NCBI RefSeq assembly: GCF_020535245.1
Contig: NZ_CP084910.1
Span: forward strand, 2,022,501-2,086,500
Source of the DNA: Asticcacaulis sp. AND118
Lineage (GTDB): Bacteria; Pseudomonadota; Alphaproteobacteria; Caulobacterales; Caulobacteraceae
Direction: 5' to 3'
DNA: 64,000 nucleotides
This document shows, in pieces, positions 54,501-62,610 of this stretch. The position numbers and the translations under genes were made by a program. Position 1 is the first letter of the stretch. Every line of letters starts with the position of its first letter. The notes beneath the pieces were generated by a model. That model was not told the DNA's origin and did no database searches. It saw nothing but the letters and a program-made list of their open reading frames with translations.

Positions 54501-54864
54501 CACGGGCCCGCATCATCATGGCGTCCCAAGCCTTGCTGACGCTGCGCCGCCCCTGCACGCCGGGCTCGAACGGCAGCACGCCCTGATCGGGATTGCGCGC
54601 CTTCTGCTGCGACTGCTTGGCTTCGAGAATGAAGGCCCCACGCTTGTACAGGTCGATGCGCTTGGTCGATTTGACGCCCTCGCTCTCGCGCGAACGCACC
54701 GGCGCTTCGAACTGATAGCCGCCCAGCCGTGCGCCGCCGCTGGCCGGATCGGGCCGCCCGACCTCCAGCACATCGCACAACTCGCTGAGAAACATACTGT
54801 AATTGGCGCGCTCCGCCCCGCCCTCGCCGCTGGTCCAGCGACGCAGAAACCCCTCGATATCCAT
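51526..54864 (-). CDS. MmeI-like type IIL restriction-modification enzyme
   Basis: A 1112-residue single-chain endonuclease and adenine methyltransferase. The N-terminal nuclease site is D71-x9-E81-A-K83 (in RIDLYKRGAFILEAK), the same spacing as I recall for MmeI. A helical spacer follows. The methyltransferase has motif I LDPACGTGNF (about 412-421) and motif IV NPPF (539-542). Then come a target-recognition region (about 750-950) and a C-terminal domain. Such enzymes methylate one strand of the site and cut about 20 bases away. I start at the ATG at 54864 (MDIEGFLRRW). Part of the recognition region, about 52.2-52.6 kb, is more AT-rich than the rest. Confidence 0.9.
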   Translation of the reverse strand: MDIEGFLRRWTSGEGGAERANYSMFLSELCDVLEVGRPDPASGGARLGGYQFEAPVRSRESEGVKSTKRIDLYKRGAFILEAKQSQQKARNPDQGVLPFEPGVQGRRSVSKAWDAMMMRARAQAEGYVFRLPPDHAAPLFLITCDVGHSFEIYADFTGTGRNYTQFPDRKGFRIFLEDLRHDDIRARLKAIWEAPQSLDPATERARVTNAIAKRLAEVSKALEKQGHPASAVAPFLMRCVFTMFAEDVGLLPADSFKGLLQRCAADPSIFVPMIEELWAKMDTGGFYSGLGEHLRRFNGGLFKHARAFALGREEIGELIEAAHADWRQVEPAIFGTLLEQALEVKERARLGAHFTPRAYVDRLVNVTVMEPLREEWREKRMAIEDVKAQGDVKAAVALAKAFHHRLCEVKVLDPACGTGNFLYAALELIKRLEAEVLELLLDLGETETMSFETVDPHQFLGIELNPRAAAIAELVVWIGYLQWHYRTHDGHPNDPVLRDFRNIECKDAVLTWEGYPETSAGYANARLPDWPEADFIVGNPPFIGGKDVRERLGGPYVEALWASHKAMNDSADLVMYWWDRAADILTRKKTKLLRFGFVTTNSITQVFQRKTVERWLNAKKALSLIYAIADHPWTKATKDSAAVRIAMTVARAGAHEGVLEAVVAERDLDSDTPHIVYTAERGRINADLTVGVDVALARSLIANEALATRGVALHGRGFLVSHVEAVHLGLGGEKTPCIKPYRNGRDLMGRSRNLYALDMHGLSGEQVRLRHPAIYQHLLMTVKPERDTNNEDYRRLNWWLFGRKNTDLREALDGLPRYISTVETAKHRVFQFLDSSILPDNKLVNIALSDGFGLGVLHSKVHFLWYVANSAKIGMYEGDAVYVKSRCFDPFPFPEADLAQRQVIGDIAEALDAHRKRVLTDHPHLTLTRLYNVLERLKAGVAPDALTPEERRIFDDGLVLILKEYHERLDRAVLAAYGWAEDVRDEEVLARLVALNRERAAEEAAGQVRWLRPDYQIARYARAAGVQSGELELESVSAEILRPDFPKSRDAQPFAVLKAVERAGVLSEDEVVRAFANGPRHRQRILTLLRTLDDYGHLDRLEDGRVLTHRAA

Positions 54865-54950
54865 AAACCCCCACCTCAAAAGAGAGACGGGTTAAATTGC
54901 TACTTTAAATTGCATTTCTGTAAAGTGCTATTTTGGGATGCGCAAACGTA

Positions 54951-54980
54951 AAACGGCGCGGGAGAAATCCCGCGCCGTTT
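54951..54980. terminator. Terminator after fumC
   Basis: AAACGGCGCGGG, AGAAAT, CCCGCGCCGTTT is a perfect 12-bp stem 36 bases past the fumC stop codon. Confidence 0.8.
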
Positions 54981-55016
54981 CGGTCTCTTGATCGTGGAAC
55001 GATTCAGCGCGGCCAA

Positions 55017-56522
55017 TTAACCCGGCGACACCATGTTTTCCGGACGCACGAACTGATCGAACTCTTCGTTGGTCAGATAACCGCCGCCGACCGCCTCTTC
55101 GCGCAGCGTCGTGCCGTTCTTGTGCGCGGTCTTGGCGATCTTGGCGCAGGCGTCGTAGCCCAGACGTCCGTTCAGCGCCGTCACCAGCATCAGCGAATTC
55201 TCGACGCCCTTGCGGATATTGTCGATGCGCGGCTCGATGCCGACCACGCAGTTATCGGTGAAGGACACCGCCGCATCGGCCAGCAGGCGCACCGACTGCA
55301 GGAAGTTATAGGCCATGACCGGGTTGAAAACGTTCAGCTCGAAATGGCCTTGCGAACCGGCAAACGTCAGGGCGGCGTGGTTGCCGAACACCTGCACGCA
55401 GACCTGCGTCAGCGCCTCGCACTGGGTCGGGTTGACCTTACCCGGCATGATGGACGAGCCCGGCTCGTTTTCCGGCAGGGCCAGTTCGCCTAAGCCCGCG
55501 CGCGGCCCGGACCCCAAAAACCGGATGTCGTTGGCGATCTTGAACAGCGACGCGGCGACCGTGTTGATCGCGCCGTGCGAGAAGACCATGGCGTCGTGCG
55601 CCGCCAGCGCTTCGAACTTGTTCGGCGCCGTGGTGAAGCCGAGGCCGGTGATCTTGGCAATCGCTTCGGCCACGCCCTCAGCGAAACCAATCGGGGCGTT
55701 GAGGCCGGTGCCGACCGCGGTGCCGCCCTGCGCCAGTTGCATCAGCGCCGGCAGGGTCGATTCGATGCGCGCAATGCCGTTTTCGACCTGCTTGGCATAG
55801 CCCGAAAACTCCTGACCGAGCGTCAGCGGCGTAGCGTCCTGCGTATGGGTGCGGCCGATCTTGATGATCTCGGCCCACGCCTTGGCCTTCGTATCGAGCG
55901 CGGCGTGCAGGTGCTTCAGCGCCGGCAGCAGGTCATGGACAATCTGCTCGGCGCAGGCCACGTGCATGGCGGTCGGATAGGTGTCGTTCGACGACTGCGA
56001 CATGTTGACGTGGTCGTTGGGGTGAACGGGCTTTTTCGAGCCCATCTCGCCGCCCAGGATTTCGATGGCGCGGTTCGAGATGACCTCGTTGGCGTTCATG
56101 TTCGACTGCGTGCCCGAACCGGTCTGCCACACGACCAGCGGGAAGTGGTCGTTGAGCTTGCCTTCGATCACTTCGTTGGCGGCCTGAACGATGGCGTTGG
56201 TGAGGGTCGCGTCCAGCTTGCCCAGCGCGTGGTTGGTTTCCGCCGCCGCGCGCTTGACAATCCCCAAAGCCCGCACCACCGGCAGGGGCTGCTTTTCCCA
56301 GCCGATCTTGAAATTGCCCAAGCTCCGCTGGGCCTGCGCGCCCCAGTATTTCGAGTTATCGACTTCGATCGGGCCGAAAGTATCGGTTTCGGTGCGGGTG
56401 GTTTTGGTCATGACAGGCGGCTCCGTAATGGCAGGTGCCTCCGTGACCGCCGCAGACGCGGACGGCGCTGAGTTGGGCCTGGGCGACTTCGATTTTTTCT
56501 TACCGAACAACCAGCCGAACAT
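55017..56522 (-). CDS. fumC: Fumarate hydratase, class II
   Basis: A 501-residue iron-independent fumarase of the citric acid cycle. The superfamily signature is [15 protein letters not shown]. Other active-site segments are [34 protein letters not shown] and [20 protein letters not shown]. The first 37 residues ([20 protein letters not shown] and an Ala/Pro/Thr stretch) are not part of the usual enzyme, which would start at [17 protein letters not shown] (56411). The upstream ATG has the better ribosome site (GAGGGG). It lies between the two restriction genes but is clearly a housekeeping gene. Confidence 0.94.
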   Translation of the reverse strand: MFGWLFGKKKSKSPRPNSAPSASAAVTEAPAITEPPVMTKTTRTETDTFGPIEVDNSKYWGAQAQRSLGNFKIGWEKQPLPVVRALGIVKRAAAETNHALGKLDATLTNAIVQAANEVIEGKLNDHFPLVVWQTGSGTQSNMNANEVISNRAIEILGGEMGSKKPVHPNDHVNMSQSSNDTYPTAMHVACAEQIVHDLLPALKHLHAALDTKAKAWAEIIKIGRTHTQDATPLTLGQEFSGYAKQVENGIARIESTLPALMQLAQGGTAVGTGLNAPIGFAEGVAEAIAKITGLGFTTAPNKFEALAAHDAMVFSHGAINTVAASLFKIANDIRFLGSGPRAGLGELALPENEPGSSIMPGKVNPTQCEALTQVCVQVFGNHAALTFAGSQGHFELNVFNPVMAYNFLQSVRLLADAAVSFTDNCVVGIEPRIDNIRKGVENSLMLVTALNGRLGYDACAKIAKTAHKNGTTLREEAVGGGYLTNEEFDQFVRPENMVSPG

Positions 56523-56785
56523 GGATGCACCCCTCTCTAAAAATCCTTGCGTTCAGTGAAACATTTGCCCCGAAAGTGCAACGGTTTTTACGTCGAGGTG
56601 CGAGCAATTGTCAGTTGCACAGCAGCGATTTAAGAGGCGTTGAGCCGCTCACAACCTATTCTTTCACCACGCCAAAAAACCCGCGCTGAAGGCAAAACAG
56701 ATATTACGATTACACACGATCTGTGTTTAGGATGAGAATCTGTCTCATCTCATATTGTGACGTTGACTATCTATTGGGGGCCAGC

Positions 56786-58897
56786 ATGAAACCATACACC
56801 CGTTCAATTATCGAACTTTTCGATGGTAAAAAGCGCTATCTCATTCCTCTTTATCAACGACAGTATGCTTGGAACATAGAACCGCAACTTCGACTCCTTT
56901 GGGACGATATTCATCGCGCTTATGACCGCTTGGTGGCTGACCGAGCCACAGTAGTTCCACACTTCATGGGCGCAATGGTGATCGCACAGGTCAAAACCTA
57001 CGGCAAACAAGTTCAAGCTTTCGAGGTAATTGATGGCCAACAGCGCCTAACAACTTTTCAACTCCTTCTCGCTGCGCTTAGAGACATCGCGGCGAAGAAC
57101 GGCTCATCCTACGCTGCGGAAATTCAAAAATACCTAATTAATGAAGGCATTATGGAAATTCCGCAAGTTGAGCGATTTAAAGTTTGGCCTTCCTTGATGG
57201 ATCGCAGAGCATTTACCCAAACAATCGACCCGAATGTGGACATCGAGACAATATCGAGACAAACACCGGAGGATGGATTTATTCGCAAAGCGGTAAAGGC
57301 ACACGAATGGTTCTGCGATAAAATTAATACCCATGTCGGCACCGGTGATCAGTTTGACGAGAGCAAATTAGAAAAACTGTTCGAAGCTATGAAAGAGGGG
57401 TTGGCCGTTGTTTCAATCGAACTGGAAGGCGGAGACGACCCCCAAACGATCTTCGAGACATTGAATAGTCGCGGCGTAGATCTCGCACCGGGTGATCTAA
57501 TGCGCAATTTCATTTTTCAGCGCGCTAAAGGGTTGGGTCAGGAACATGGGGTTCTTAAGGTTGATGAACTATATGAAAAGCACTGGCTTCCTTTAGATAG
57601 TTTATTTTGGAACTCTATTGTTAATCGCGGGCGGCAAGCAGCTAGTCGGTTAGACTGGATGCTGACTGATCACCTTTCCATGAAGAAAGCCGACATTGTT
57701 TCAAAAGAAAATTTATTTGACCATTACCGCCGATGGATTGTTGACGAGCGACCATTCGGAGACATTAAGTCAGAACTCGAATCGATCACGGCTTCGGCCT
57801 CTGTTGAACAGAGAATATTTGAGCGAAATAAAGATACTGTGATCGGCAAGTTCGGTATGTTCGCCGAAGCTTTTGACGTCAGCACGGTGTTTCCGCTAGT
57901 TGTCTATCTCGCAACTGAGGCTGAAGTGGGCAATGAGTTGCCACTAGCCTTATCTATGCTGGAAAGTTATATTCTGAGACGTGATGTATCGGGATTACCT
58001 ACTAAAAGTTACAATCGCTTTTTTGTTGGAACAATTGATCGCCTGCGTGAAATCGAAGGGGACAAGATCGAGGCCCTAGCCCGATGGCTCGCCACGCGGC
58101 CAAACGAAACCGATCGCTGGCCTAATGATACCGAATTTAAACAGGCGTGGCTGGCGCGCGATCAGTACAAGTCGAATCGTCAACCACGTTTACGGTACAT
58201 TTTCGAACAAATCGAAAAAGCAAAACGCTCCGCATTAAGCGAAGAAATAGAAATTAGATCGCAACTTACTGTTGAACATATAATGCCACAGCATTGGCGT
58301 GAGAACTGGCCCATTCCAGGTTTCGATCATTTGGAAGAAGGCGATCTCAATATTGACCATATGACTGCCGAGTTGCTCAGAGACGGATGTGTTAACAAAA
58401 TGGGAAATCTCACTCTTGTTACCTCGCCTCTAAATTCATCCATGTCACATGGACCATTTCTAACCAAACTTAATGCACTTCGTGCTAACGCCAGCTTGGC
58501 ACTCAATCGAGAGCTGAATAATTTCGATCGCTGGGACGAAGCTTGTGTCAATCTTCGCGGAACGAATTTATTTGAATTTGCTCGCAAAATCTGGATACCC
58601 CCACAAGAAATCAAGAGTGTTTTTCCTGAATTCGGGAGGCACGGTGAGAATGGCAACTTTCCGAGAGACGGTACAATTTGCCGGTTCCAGTATGGTGATC
58701 AAAATTATCGAGGACTGGTAAAAAATAGAAGACTTGAAGTCGAGGGATTTCTACAAACCTTTAGTTCATTTTCCGGCGCTTCTGTCGCAGTGACCGACAC
58801 TAATCGCAACGGCTGGCGTGACTGGGAAATAAAAGGGCGCGACGGCTGGGTTCTGGCCGACATCTGGCGAAATAAATCGGGGACAGTTGCGTCCTAA
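56786..58897 (+). CDS. GmrSD-like type IV restriction protein (DUF262-DUF1524) with C-terminal RAMA-like domain
   Basis: A 703-residue protein. The DUF262 (GmrS) half has PLYQRQYAW (21-29) and VIDGQQRLTT (81-90), the nucleotide-binding motifs. The DUF1524 (GmrD) half has the HNH-type site VEHIMPQHW (about 496-504) and NKMGNLTLVTSPLNSSMS. The last 80 residues (YRGLVKNRRLEVEGFLQTFSSFSGASVAV ... NGWRDWEIKG) resemble the RAMA/DUF4357 domain found on modification-linked proteins. Such enzymes restrict modified DNA. The gene is clearly more AT-rich than its surroundings, with different codon use, which suggests recent transfer. Confidence 0.88.
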   Translation: MKPYTRSIIELFDGKKRYLIPLYQRQYAWNIEPQLRLLWDDIHRAYDRLVADRATVVPHFMGAMVIAQVKTYGKQVQAFEVIDGQQRLTTFQLLLAALRDIAAKNGSSYAAEIQKYLINEGIMEIPQVERFKVWPSLMDRRAFTQTIDPNVDIETISRQTPEDGFIRKAVKAHEWFCDKINTHVGTGDQFDESKLEKLFEAMKEGLAVVSIELEGGDDPQTIFETLNSRGVDLAPGDLMRNFIFQRAKGLGQEHGVLKVDELYEKHWLPLDSLFWNSIVNRGRQAASRLDWMLTDHLSMKKADIVSKENLFDHYRRWIVDERPFGDIKSELESITASASVEQRIFERNKDTVIGKFGMFAEAFDVSTVFPLVVYLATEAEVGNELPLALSMLESYILRRDVSGLPTKSYNRFFVGTIDRLREIEGDKIEALARWLATRPNETDRWPNDTEFKQAWLARDQYKSNRQPRLRYIFEQIEKAKRSALSEEIEIRSQLTVEHIMPQHWRENWPIPGFDHLEEGDLNIDHMTAELLRDGCVNKMGNLTLVTSPLNSSMSHGPFLTKLNALRANASLALNRELNNFDRWDEACVNLRGTNLFEFARKIWIPPQEIKSVFPEFGRHGENGNFPRDGTICRFQYGDQNYRGLVKNRRLEVEGFLQTFSSFSGASVAVTDTNRNGWRDWEIKGRDGWVLADIWRNKSGTVAS

Positions 58898-58912
58898 ATT
58901 TGCGAGCATTTA

Positions 58913-59080
58913 ATGAAGCGGCATAGGAATATAAGAGACGTCCGTGAAAGTCGATTGACTGCATTCGATCAGGCACTGACCGAAGGGCTCACCGCCGAAG
59001 CCGAAGGCCAAGTGATGCCGCTCGAAGACGCCTCTGCCCGCGTCAAAGCTATGATCAGAAGCATGGCTGCGAAAGATTAA
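58913..59080 (+). CDS. Small antitoxin-like protein (ParD-type tail), possibly an orphan
   Basis: A 55-residue ORF. LTAFDQALTEGLTAEAEGQVMPLEDASARVKAMIRSMA resembles the C-terminal, toxin-binding part of ParD-like antitoxins (ALxxGLADxEAGRxxPxE). The N-terminus (MKRHRNIRDVRESR) is not an evident ribbon-helix-helix domain, and no RelE/ParE-like toxin gene follows. It starts 15 bases after the GmrSD-like gene and may be a remnant. There is no strong ribosome site. Confidence 0.45.
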   Translation: MKRHRNIRDVRESRLTAFDQALTEGLTAEAEGQVMPLEDASARVKAMIRSMAAKD

Positions 59081-59103
59081 TCTATCCCCGCCGTCTGAAC
59101 CGC

Positions 59104-59733
59104 GTGCATCCTATGGGCATGGCTTTGGATGAGCGCACCGCAGAGGAAAGACTAAGCCCGGAGGCACGACGCAGCCATTTGCGCGCCTTTGCCGACCGCA
59201 TGCTGCTGCGCGCGGAAGCCATGGACGATCCCGAAGACATGGTGGGCGTCGAGCGCGCCGTGCGCGTGGCGGCGGTCATCGAGCGCATCTACAGTCGCTG
59301 CGACCGCGCCGAAGGGCAGGCTCCCGATCCGCGCCGGCTTGAGGCCGAACGCGCCGTCAATCAGAGCGAAGCGATCAAGGCGCGCGCTCAGTTAGCCAGC
59401 ACCCTCGAATGGGGCGACAAGCGCCGTCAGGCGCTGGGGCCGTGGTGGGATGCCGCGCAGCCAGAGGTCGCGGTTCAGCCGTTCGTTCAAAATCCTCCGC
59501 AGACTGTCGGCAAGGCGTCGGTGAAGGCGGCTTCGCCGGTGACGGGTCGCAAGCCGGTCGAGGTGAAAAGCGCTGTCGGCGCGGGGTTTGCGGCGAAGGC
59601 GGCAGGCTTGCCGGGTTTGACACCGGCCAAGGTCAACGCCGATGAGGTGTTGCGGACTTTGGCGGGGTTGCAGGAAACGGCTTCGGTGGCGCTTGTGGTT
59701 CCGAAAGAAAGACACCCCACCACCCCGCCCTGA
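59104..59733 (+). CDS. Conserved hypothetical protein
   Basis: A 209-residue (or slightly shorter) cytoplasmic protein. The N-terminal 110 residues are helical and charged (LSPEARRSHLRAFADRMLLRAEAM, GVERAVRVAAVIERIYSRCDRAEG). The rest is Ala/Val/Lys-rich and probably disordered. Function is unknown. The start may be GTG 59104, ATG 59113 or ATG 59119; none has a clear ribosome site. The last codons (KERHPTTPP and stop) are written by a Family A repeat arm, so the C-terminus has probably been altered by repeat insertion. Confidence 0.65.
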   Translation: MHPMGMALDERTAEERLSPEARRSHLRAFADRMLLRAEAMDDPEDMVGVERAVRVAAVIERIYSRCDRAEGQAPDPRRLEAERAVNQSEAIKARAQLASTLEWGDKRRQALGPWWDAAQPEVAVQPFVQNPPQTVGKASVKAASPVTGRKPVEVKSAVGAGFAAKAAGLPGLTPAKVNADEVLRTLAGLQETASVALVVPKERHPTTPP

Positions 59734-60044
59734 CGGGCGCGGTCCCCCTCCCCAACAAGTTGGGGAGGAATGAATGATTGCGATGACGCCCCAAAATCAT
59801 ACCTCCCCGCTAGCGGGGTATAGCGCAGCGAAAGTATAGCTTTCGCAAGCGATGGGACCGTTTGCGGAGCGAATGGTGGTGGGGTGGTCTTTCGGTTTTA
59901 GTCGTGCACGCGGTCCTGAAGGTTAGGCCCCCTACCCGGCGCTGCGCACCACCCTCTCCCCCACGGAAGAGGGGAGAAAAGGCTGCCCCCTCCGGCCGCT
60001 TCGCGTCCACCTCCCCCTTACGCTACGCTACAGGGGAGGATGTT
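59713..60044. repeat. Family A pair followed by a Family B/C arm
   Basis: CACCCCACCACCCCGCCC ... CCCCAACAAGTTGGGG is followed by the inverse arm with CCCCGCTAGCGGGGTATAGC, GCGAAAGTATAGCTTTCGC and GGTGGTGGGGTGG. Then come CACCACCCTCTCCCCCACGG and CCTCCCCCTTACGCTACGC. The whole 311-base gap between convergent genes is repeat; I see no gene. Confidence 0.85.
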
Positions 60045-61883
60045 TTACTCCGCGATAAATCCACCCGTCTGTCTGGCCCAAAGCCTCGCATAGAGGCCGT
60101 GCGCGGCCAGCAATTCCGCATGGGTGCCGGTCTCGATGATTCGCCCCTGCTCCATGACCACCAGCCGGTCCATCCGCGCGATGGTCGACAGCCGGTGCGC
60201 GATGGCGATGACCGTCTTGTCGGCCATCAACTCGATCAGACTGTCCTGAATGGCCGCCTCGACCTCGGAATCGAGCGCCGCGGTGGCTTCGTCCATGATC
60301 AGGATCGGCGCGTTCTTGAGCAGGACGCGGGCGATGGCGATACGCTGGCGCTGACCGCCGGAGAGCTTGACGCCGCGCTCGCCCACATGGGCATCGAGGC
60401 CTGAGCGGCCCTTGTTGTCGCGCAGGTCGGGGATGAAGTCCCAGGCATGGGCGCGGCGGGCCGCCTCGATGATCTCTTCGTCCGAAGCGCCCGGCCGGCC
60501 ATAGGCGATATTGGCGCGGATCGAGCGGTGCAGCAGCGAGGTGTCCTGCGTCACCATGCCGATATGGGCGCGCAGGCTGTCCTGCGTCACGCGGGCGATG
60601 TCCTGCCCGTCGATCAGGATGCGGCCTTCGCTGAGGTCGTGCAGGCGCAGGAAGACGTTGACCAGCGTGGACTTGCCCGCGCCGGACGGCCCGACCAAGC
60701 CGATCTTTTCGCCCGGCGCGATGGTCAGGTCGATGCCATTGAGCGCGGGTTTGCCTTCTCCATAGTTGAAACGCACGGCGTCGAACTGCACCTTACCTTC
60801 GCTGACGCTCAGCGGCTGGGCGTCGGGCGCATCGACCACGCTGTGGGCCCTGGCGATGGTCTCGATGCCGTTCTGCACCGTGCCGATATTCTCGAACAGG
60901 CTGGTGACCTGAAACATCACCCAGCCGGACATGTTAAGGATGCGCTGGGTCAGGGCCCCGACCAGGGCGATGGCGCCGACCGTGATCAGCCCGTCGCGCC
61001 ACAGCCAGACGGCCAGCACGCCGGTCGACAGCAGCAGCGCCGCATTGAGGCAGGCGACGAGGATGTCGAGCCGGGTGATCAGCCGCTGCTGGCGCTGCCA
61101 TTTGGCGGTGTTGTCCTCCAGCGCCTCGCGCACATAGGCGTCTTCGCGCGAGGGGTCGGCGAACAGCTTGACGGTCTGGATATTGGTGTAGCTGTCGACC
61201 ACGCGCCCAACCAGCGCCGAACGGGCTTCGGAGGCTTCTTCGGAAGCGCTGGACAGCTTGGGCACGAAACGCCAGCAGATCACGCCATAGGCGACCAGCC
61301 ACAGGGTCAGCGGCACGATCAGACGGATGTCGGCCTGAAAGAACATGTAAAGGGCGCTGGAAAAGTAGACCAGCACGTAGAGGAAGGTGTCGCACAGGGT
61401 GATCAGGGTGTTGCGCACGCTGGAGGCGCTGTCGACCACCTTGGACGCGACGCGACCGGCGAAGTCGTTGGAGAAGAAGCTCATCGACTGACGCACGACG
61501 TGGCGGTGCGACTGCCAGCGGATCAGGGCCGGGAAGTTGGTCGTCACCCCCTGTTGCAGCAGCAGGGACTGGATCAGCACCATCACCGGCCAGCCGATGC
61601 CCAGCAGCAGCAACATGCCGGTGAAGTAGGGACCGTGCTTCGCCCACAGCTCCGACGGCTTCGTGGCGTTGAGGATGTCCACCATGTCGGCGACGAAGCG
61701 GAAGATCATCACCTCGGTCAGGGTGACCATCAGGCCCAGCGCCAGCACGCCCGCAAAGACCGGCCAGGTCTGACGCAGATAGACGAGGAAGTACGGCACG
61801 ATGGACGACGGCGGGGTCGTCTCCGGGTAGGGCCTGAACGGATCGATCAGGCGTTCGAAACGGCGGAACAGGGCGGTCAGCAT
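60045..61883 (-). CDS. ABC exporter, fused membrane and ATPase domains (MsbA/ATM1-like)
   Basis: A 612-residue half-transporter. Six transmembrane helices lie in the first 330 residues (WPVFAGVLALGLMVTLTEVMIF, GMLLLLGIGWPVMVLIQSLL). The ATPase has Walker A GPSGAGKST, signature LSGGQRQRIAIARVL, Walker B ILIMDEATAALD and the H-loop IAIAHRLST. The substrate cannot be read; related proteins export lipids, peptides or drugs. It acts as a homodimer or with another half-transporter not in the window. Confidence 0.9.
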   Translation of the reverse strand: MLTALFRRFERLIDPFRPYPETTPPSSIVPYFLVYLRQTWPVFAGVLALGLMVTLTEVMIFRFVADMVDILNATKPSELWAKHGPYFTGMLLLLGIGWPVMVLIQSLLLQQGVTTNFPALIRWQSHRHVVRQSMSFFSNDFAGRVASKVVDSASSVRNTLITLCDTFLYVLVYFSSALYMFFQADIRLIVPLTLWLVAYGVICWRFVPKLSSASEEASEARSALVGRVVDSYTNIQTVKLFADPSREDAYVREALEDNTAKWQRQQRLITRLDILVACLNAALLLSTGVLAVWLWRDGLITVGAIALVGALTQRILNMSGWVMFQVTSLFENIGTVQNGIETIARAHSVVDAPDAQPLSVSEGKVQFDAVRFNYGEGKPALNGIDLTIAPGEKIGLVGPSGAGKSTLVNVFLRLHDLSEGRILIDGQDIARVTQDSLRAHIGMVTQDTSLLHRSIRANIAYGRPGASDEEIIEAARRAHAWDFIPDLRDNKGRSGLDAHVGERGVKLSGGQRQRIAIARVLLKNAPILIMDEATAALDSEVEAAIQDSLIELMADKTVIAIAHRLSTIARMDRLVVMEQGRIIETGTHAELLAAHGLYARLWARQTGGFIAE

Positions 61884-61995
61884 GGGGGAGGCTCTGAGGT
61901 TACAGGCAGGGCCTTACCGTCGCCCGCCGTCAGAAGGCGTCAGTAGCCGAAAGCGCCGGATCATGCCATGCTGTAACGCATAAAAGGGAGGCGAT

Positions 61996-62418
61996 ATGCC
62001 GAATACAGTCCTGATTCTGTGGCCGATGGGCGCGCTGGCCGCCCTCACCTTCGCCATGCTGCTGGCCATGCTGATCACCCGCATCGGGGCCGTGCGTTCG
62101 CGTCAGGCCTCGCCGCGCGACTTTGCCCTGGGCGATACCGAGCGGGTGCCGCGCCATTGCCGGCTGATCAACCGCAACTATTCGAGCCTGCTGGAACTGC
62201 CGGTGCTGTTCTACGTGATCTGCGTGCTGCTCTTCGTCACGCGGACGGTCAACGACGCGCAGTTGATGCTGGCCTGGGCGTTTGTGGCCTTTCGTATCCT
62301 CCACAGCCTGATCCATGTTACGATCAACCACATCCTGTTCCGGCTGCTCGCCTTCGGCGCGGCGGTGACGGTGCTGGGGGTAATGTGGGTGCTGTTTTTC
62401 GTGCGGTTGGCCGCGTAA
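61996..62418 (+). CDS. MAPEG family membrane protein
   Basis: A 140-residue four-helix protein of the membrane-associated eicosanoid/glutathione metabolism family. The family core is NRNYSSLLELPVLFYVICVLL, then FVAFRILHSLIHVTINHILFRLLAFG. GGAGG lies six bases before the ATG. Bacterial members often have glutathione transferase activity, but here the role is unproven. It diverges from the ABC exporter and converges on potA. Confidence 0.85.
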   Translation: MPNTVLILWPMGALAALTFAMLLAMLITRIGAVRSRQASPRDFALGDTERVPRHCRLINRNYSSLLELPVLFYVICVLLFVTRTVNDAQLMLAWAFVAFRILHSLIHVTINHILFRLLAFGAAVTVLGVMWVLFFVRLAA

Positions 62419-62421
62419 TCA

Positions 62422-62603
62422 TACCTCCCCACCTATGGTGGGGAGGGGGACCGCACGAACCGAAGGTGAGATGCGGTGGTGGGGTTCTTTCTAAAGTTCA
62501 ACAAGGGCGCGTGCCGACAGGTTCGCAAGACACCCCACCACCACATCTCACCGCCTGCGGCGGCTCGTGCGGTCCCCCTCCCCGACAAGTCGGGGAGGTA
62601 TAA
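62422..62603. repeat. Family A inverted pair between convergent genes
   Basis: CATACCTCCCCACCTATGG ... GAGGGGGACCGCACGAACC ... GATGCGGTGGTGGGGTTC faces CACCCCACCACCACATCTCA ... GCTCGTGCGGTCCCCCTCCC ... CGGGGAGGTATAA. The separating stretch is about 45 bases. Confidence 0.88.
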
Positions 62604-62610
62604 AGGAGGT

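Noticed and set aside
52843-54951. 702-codon plus-strand ORF opposite the MmeI-like gene
   Set aside because: The MmeI-like frame has nuclease and methyltransferase motifs; this one has none.
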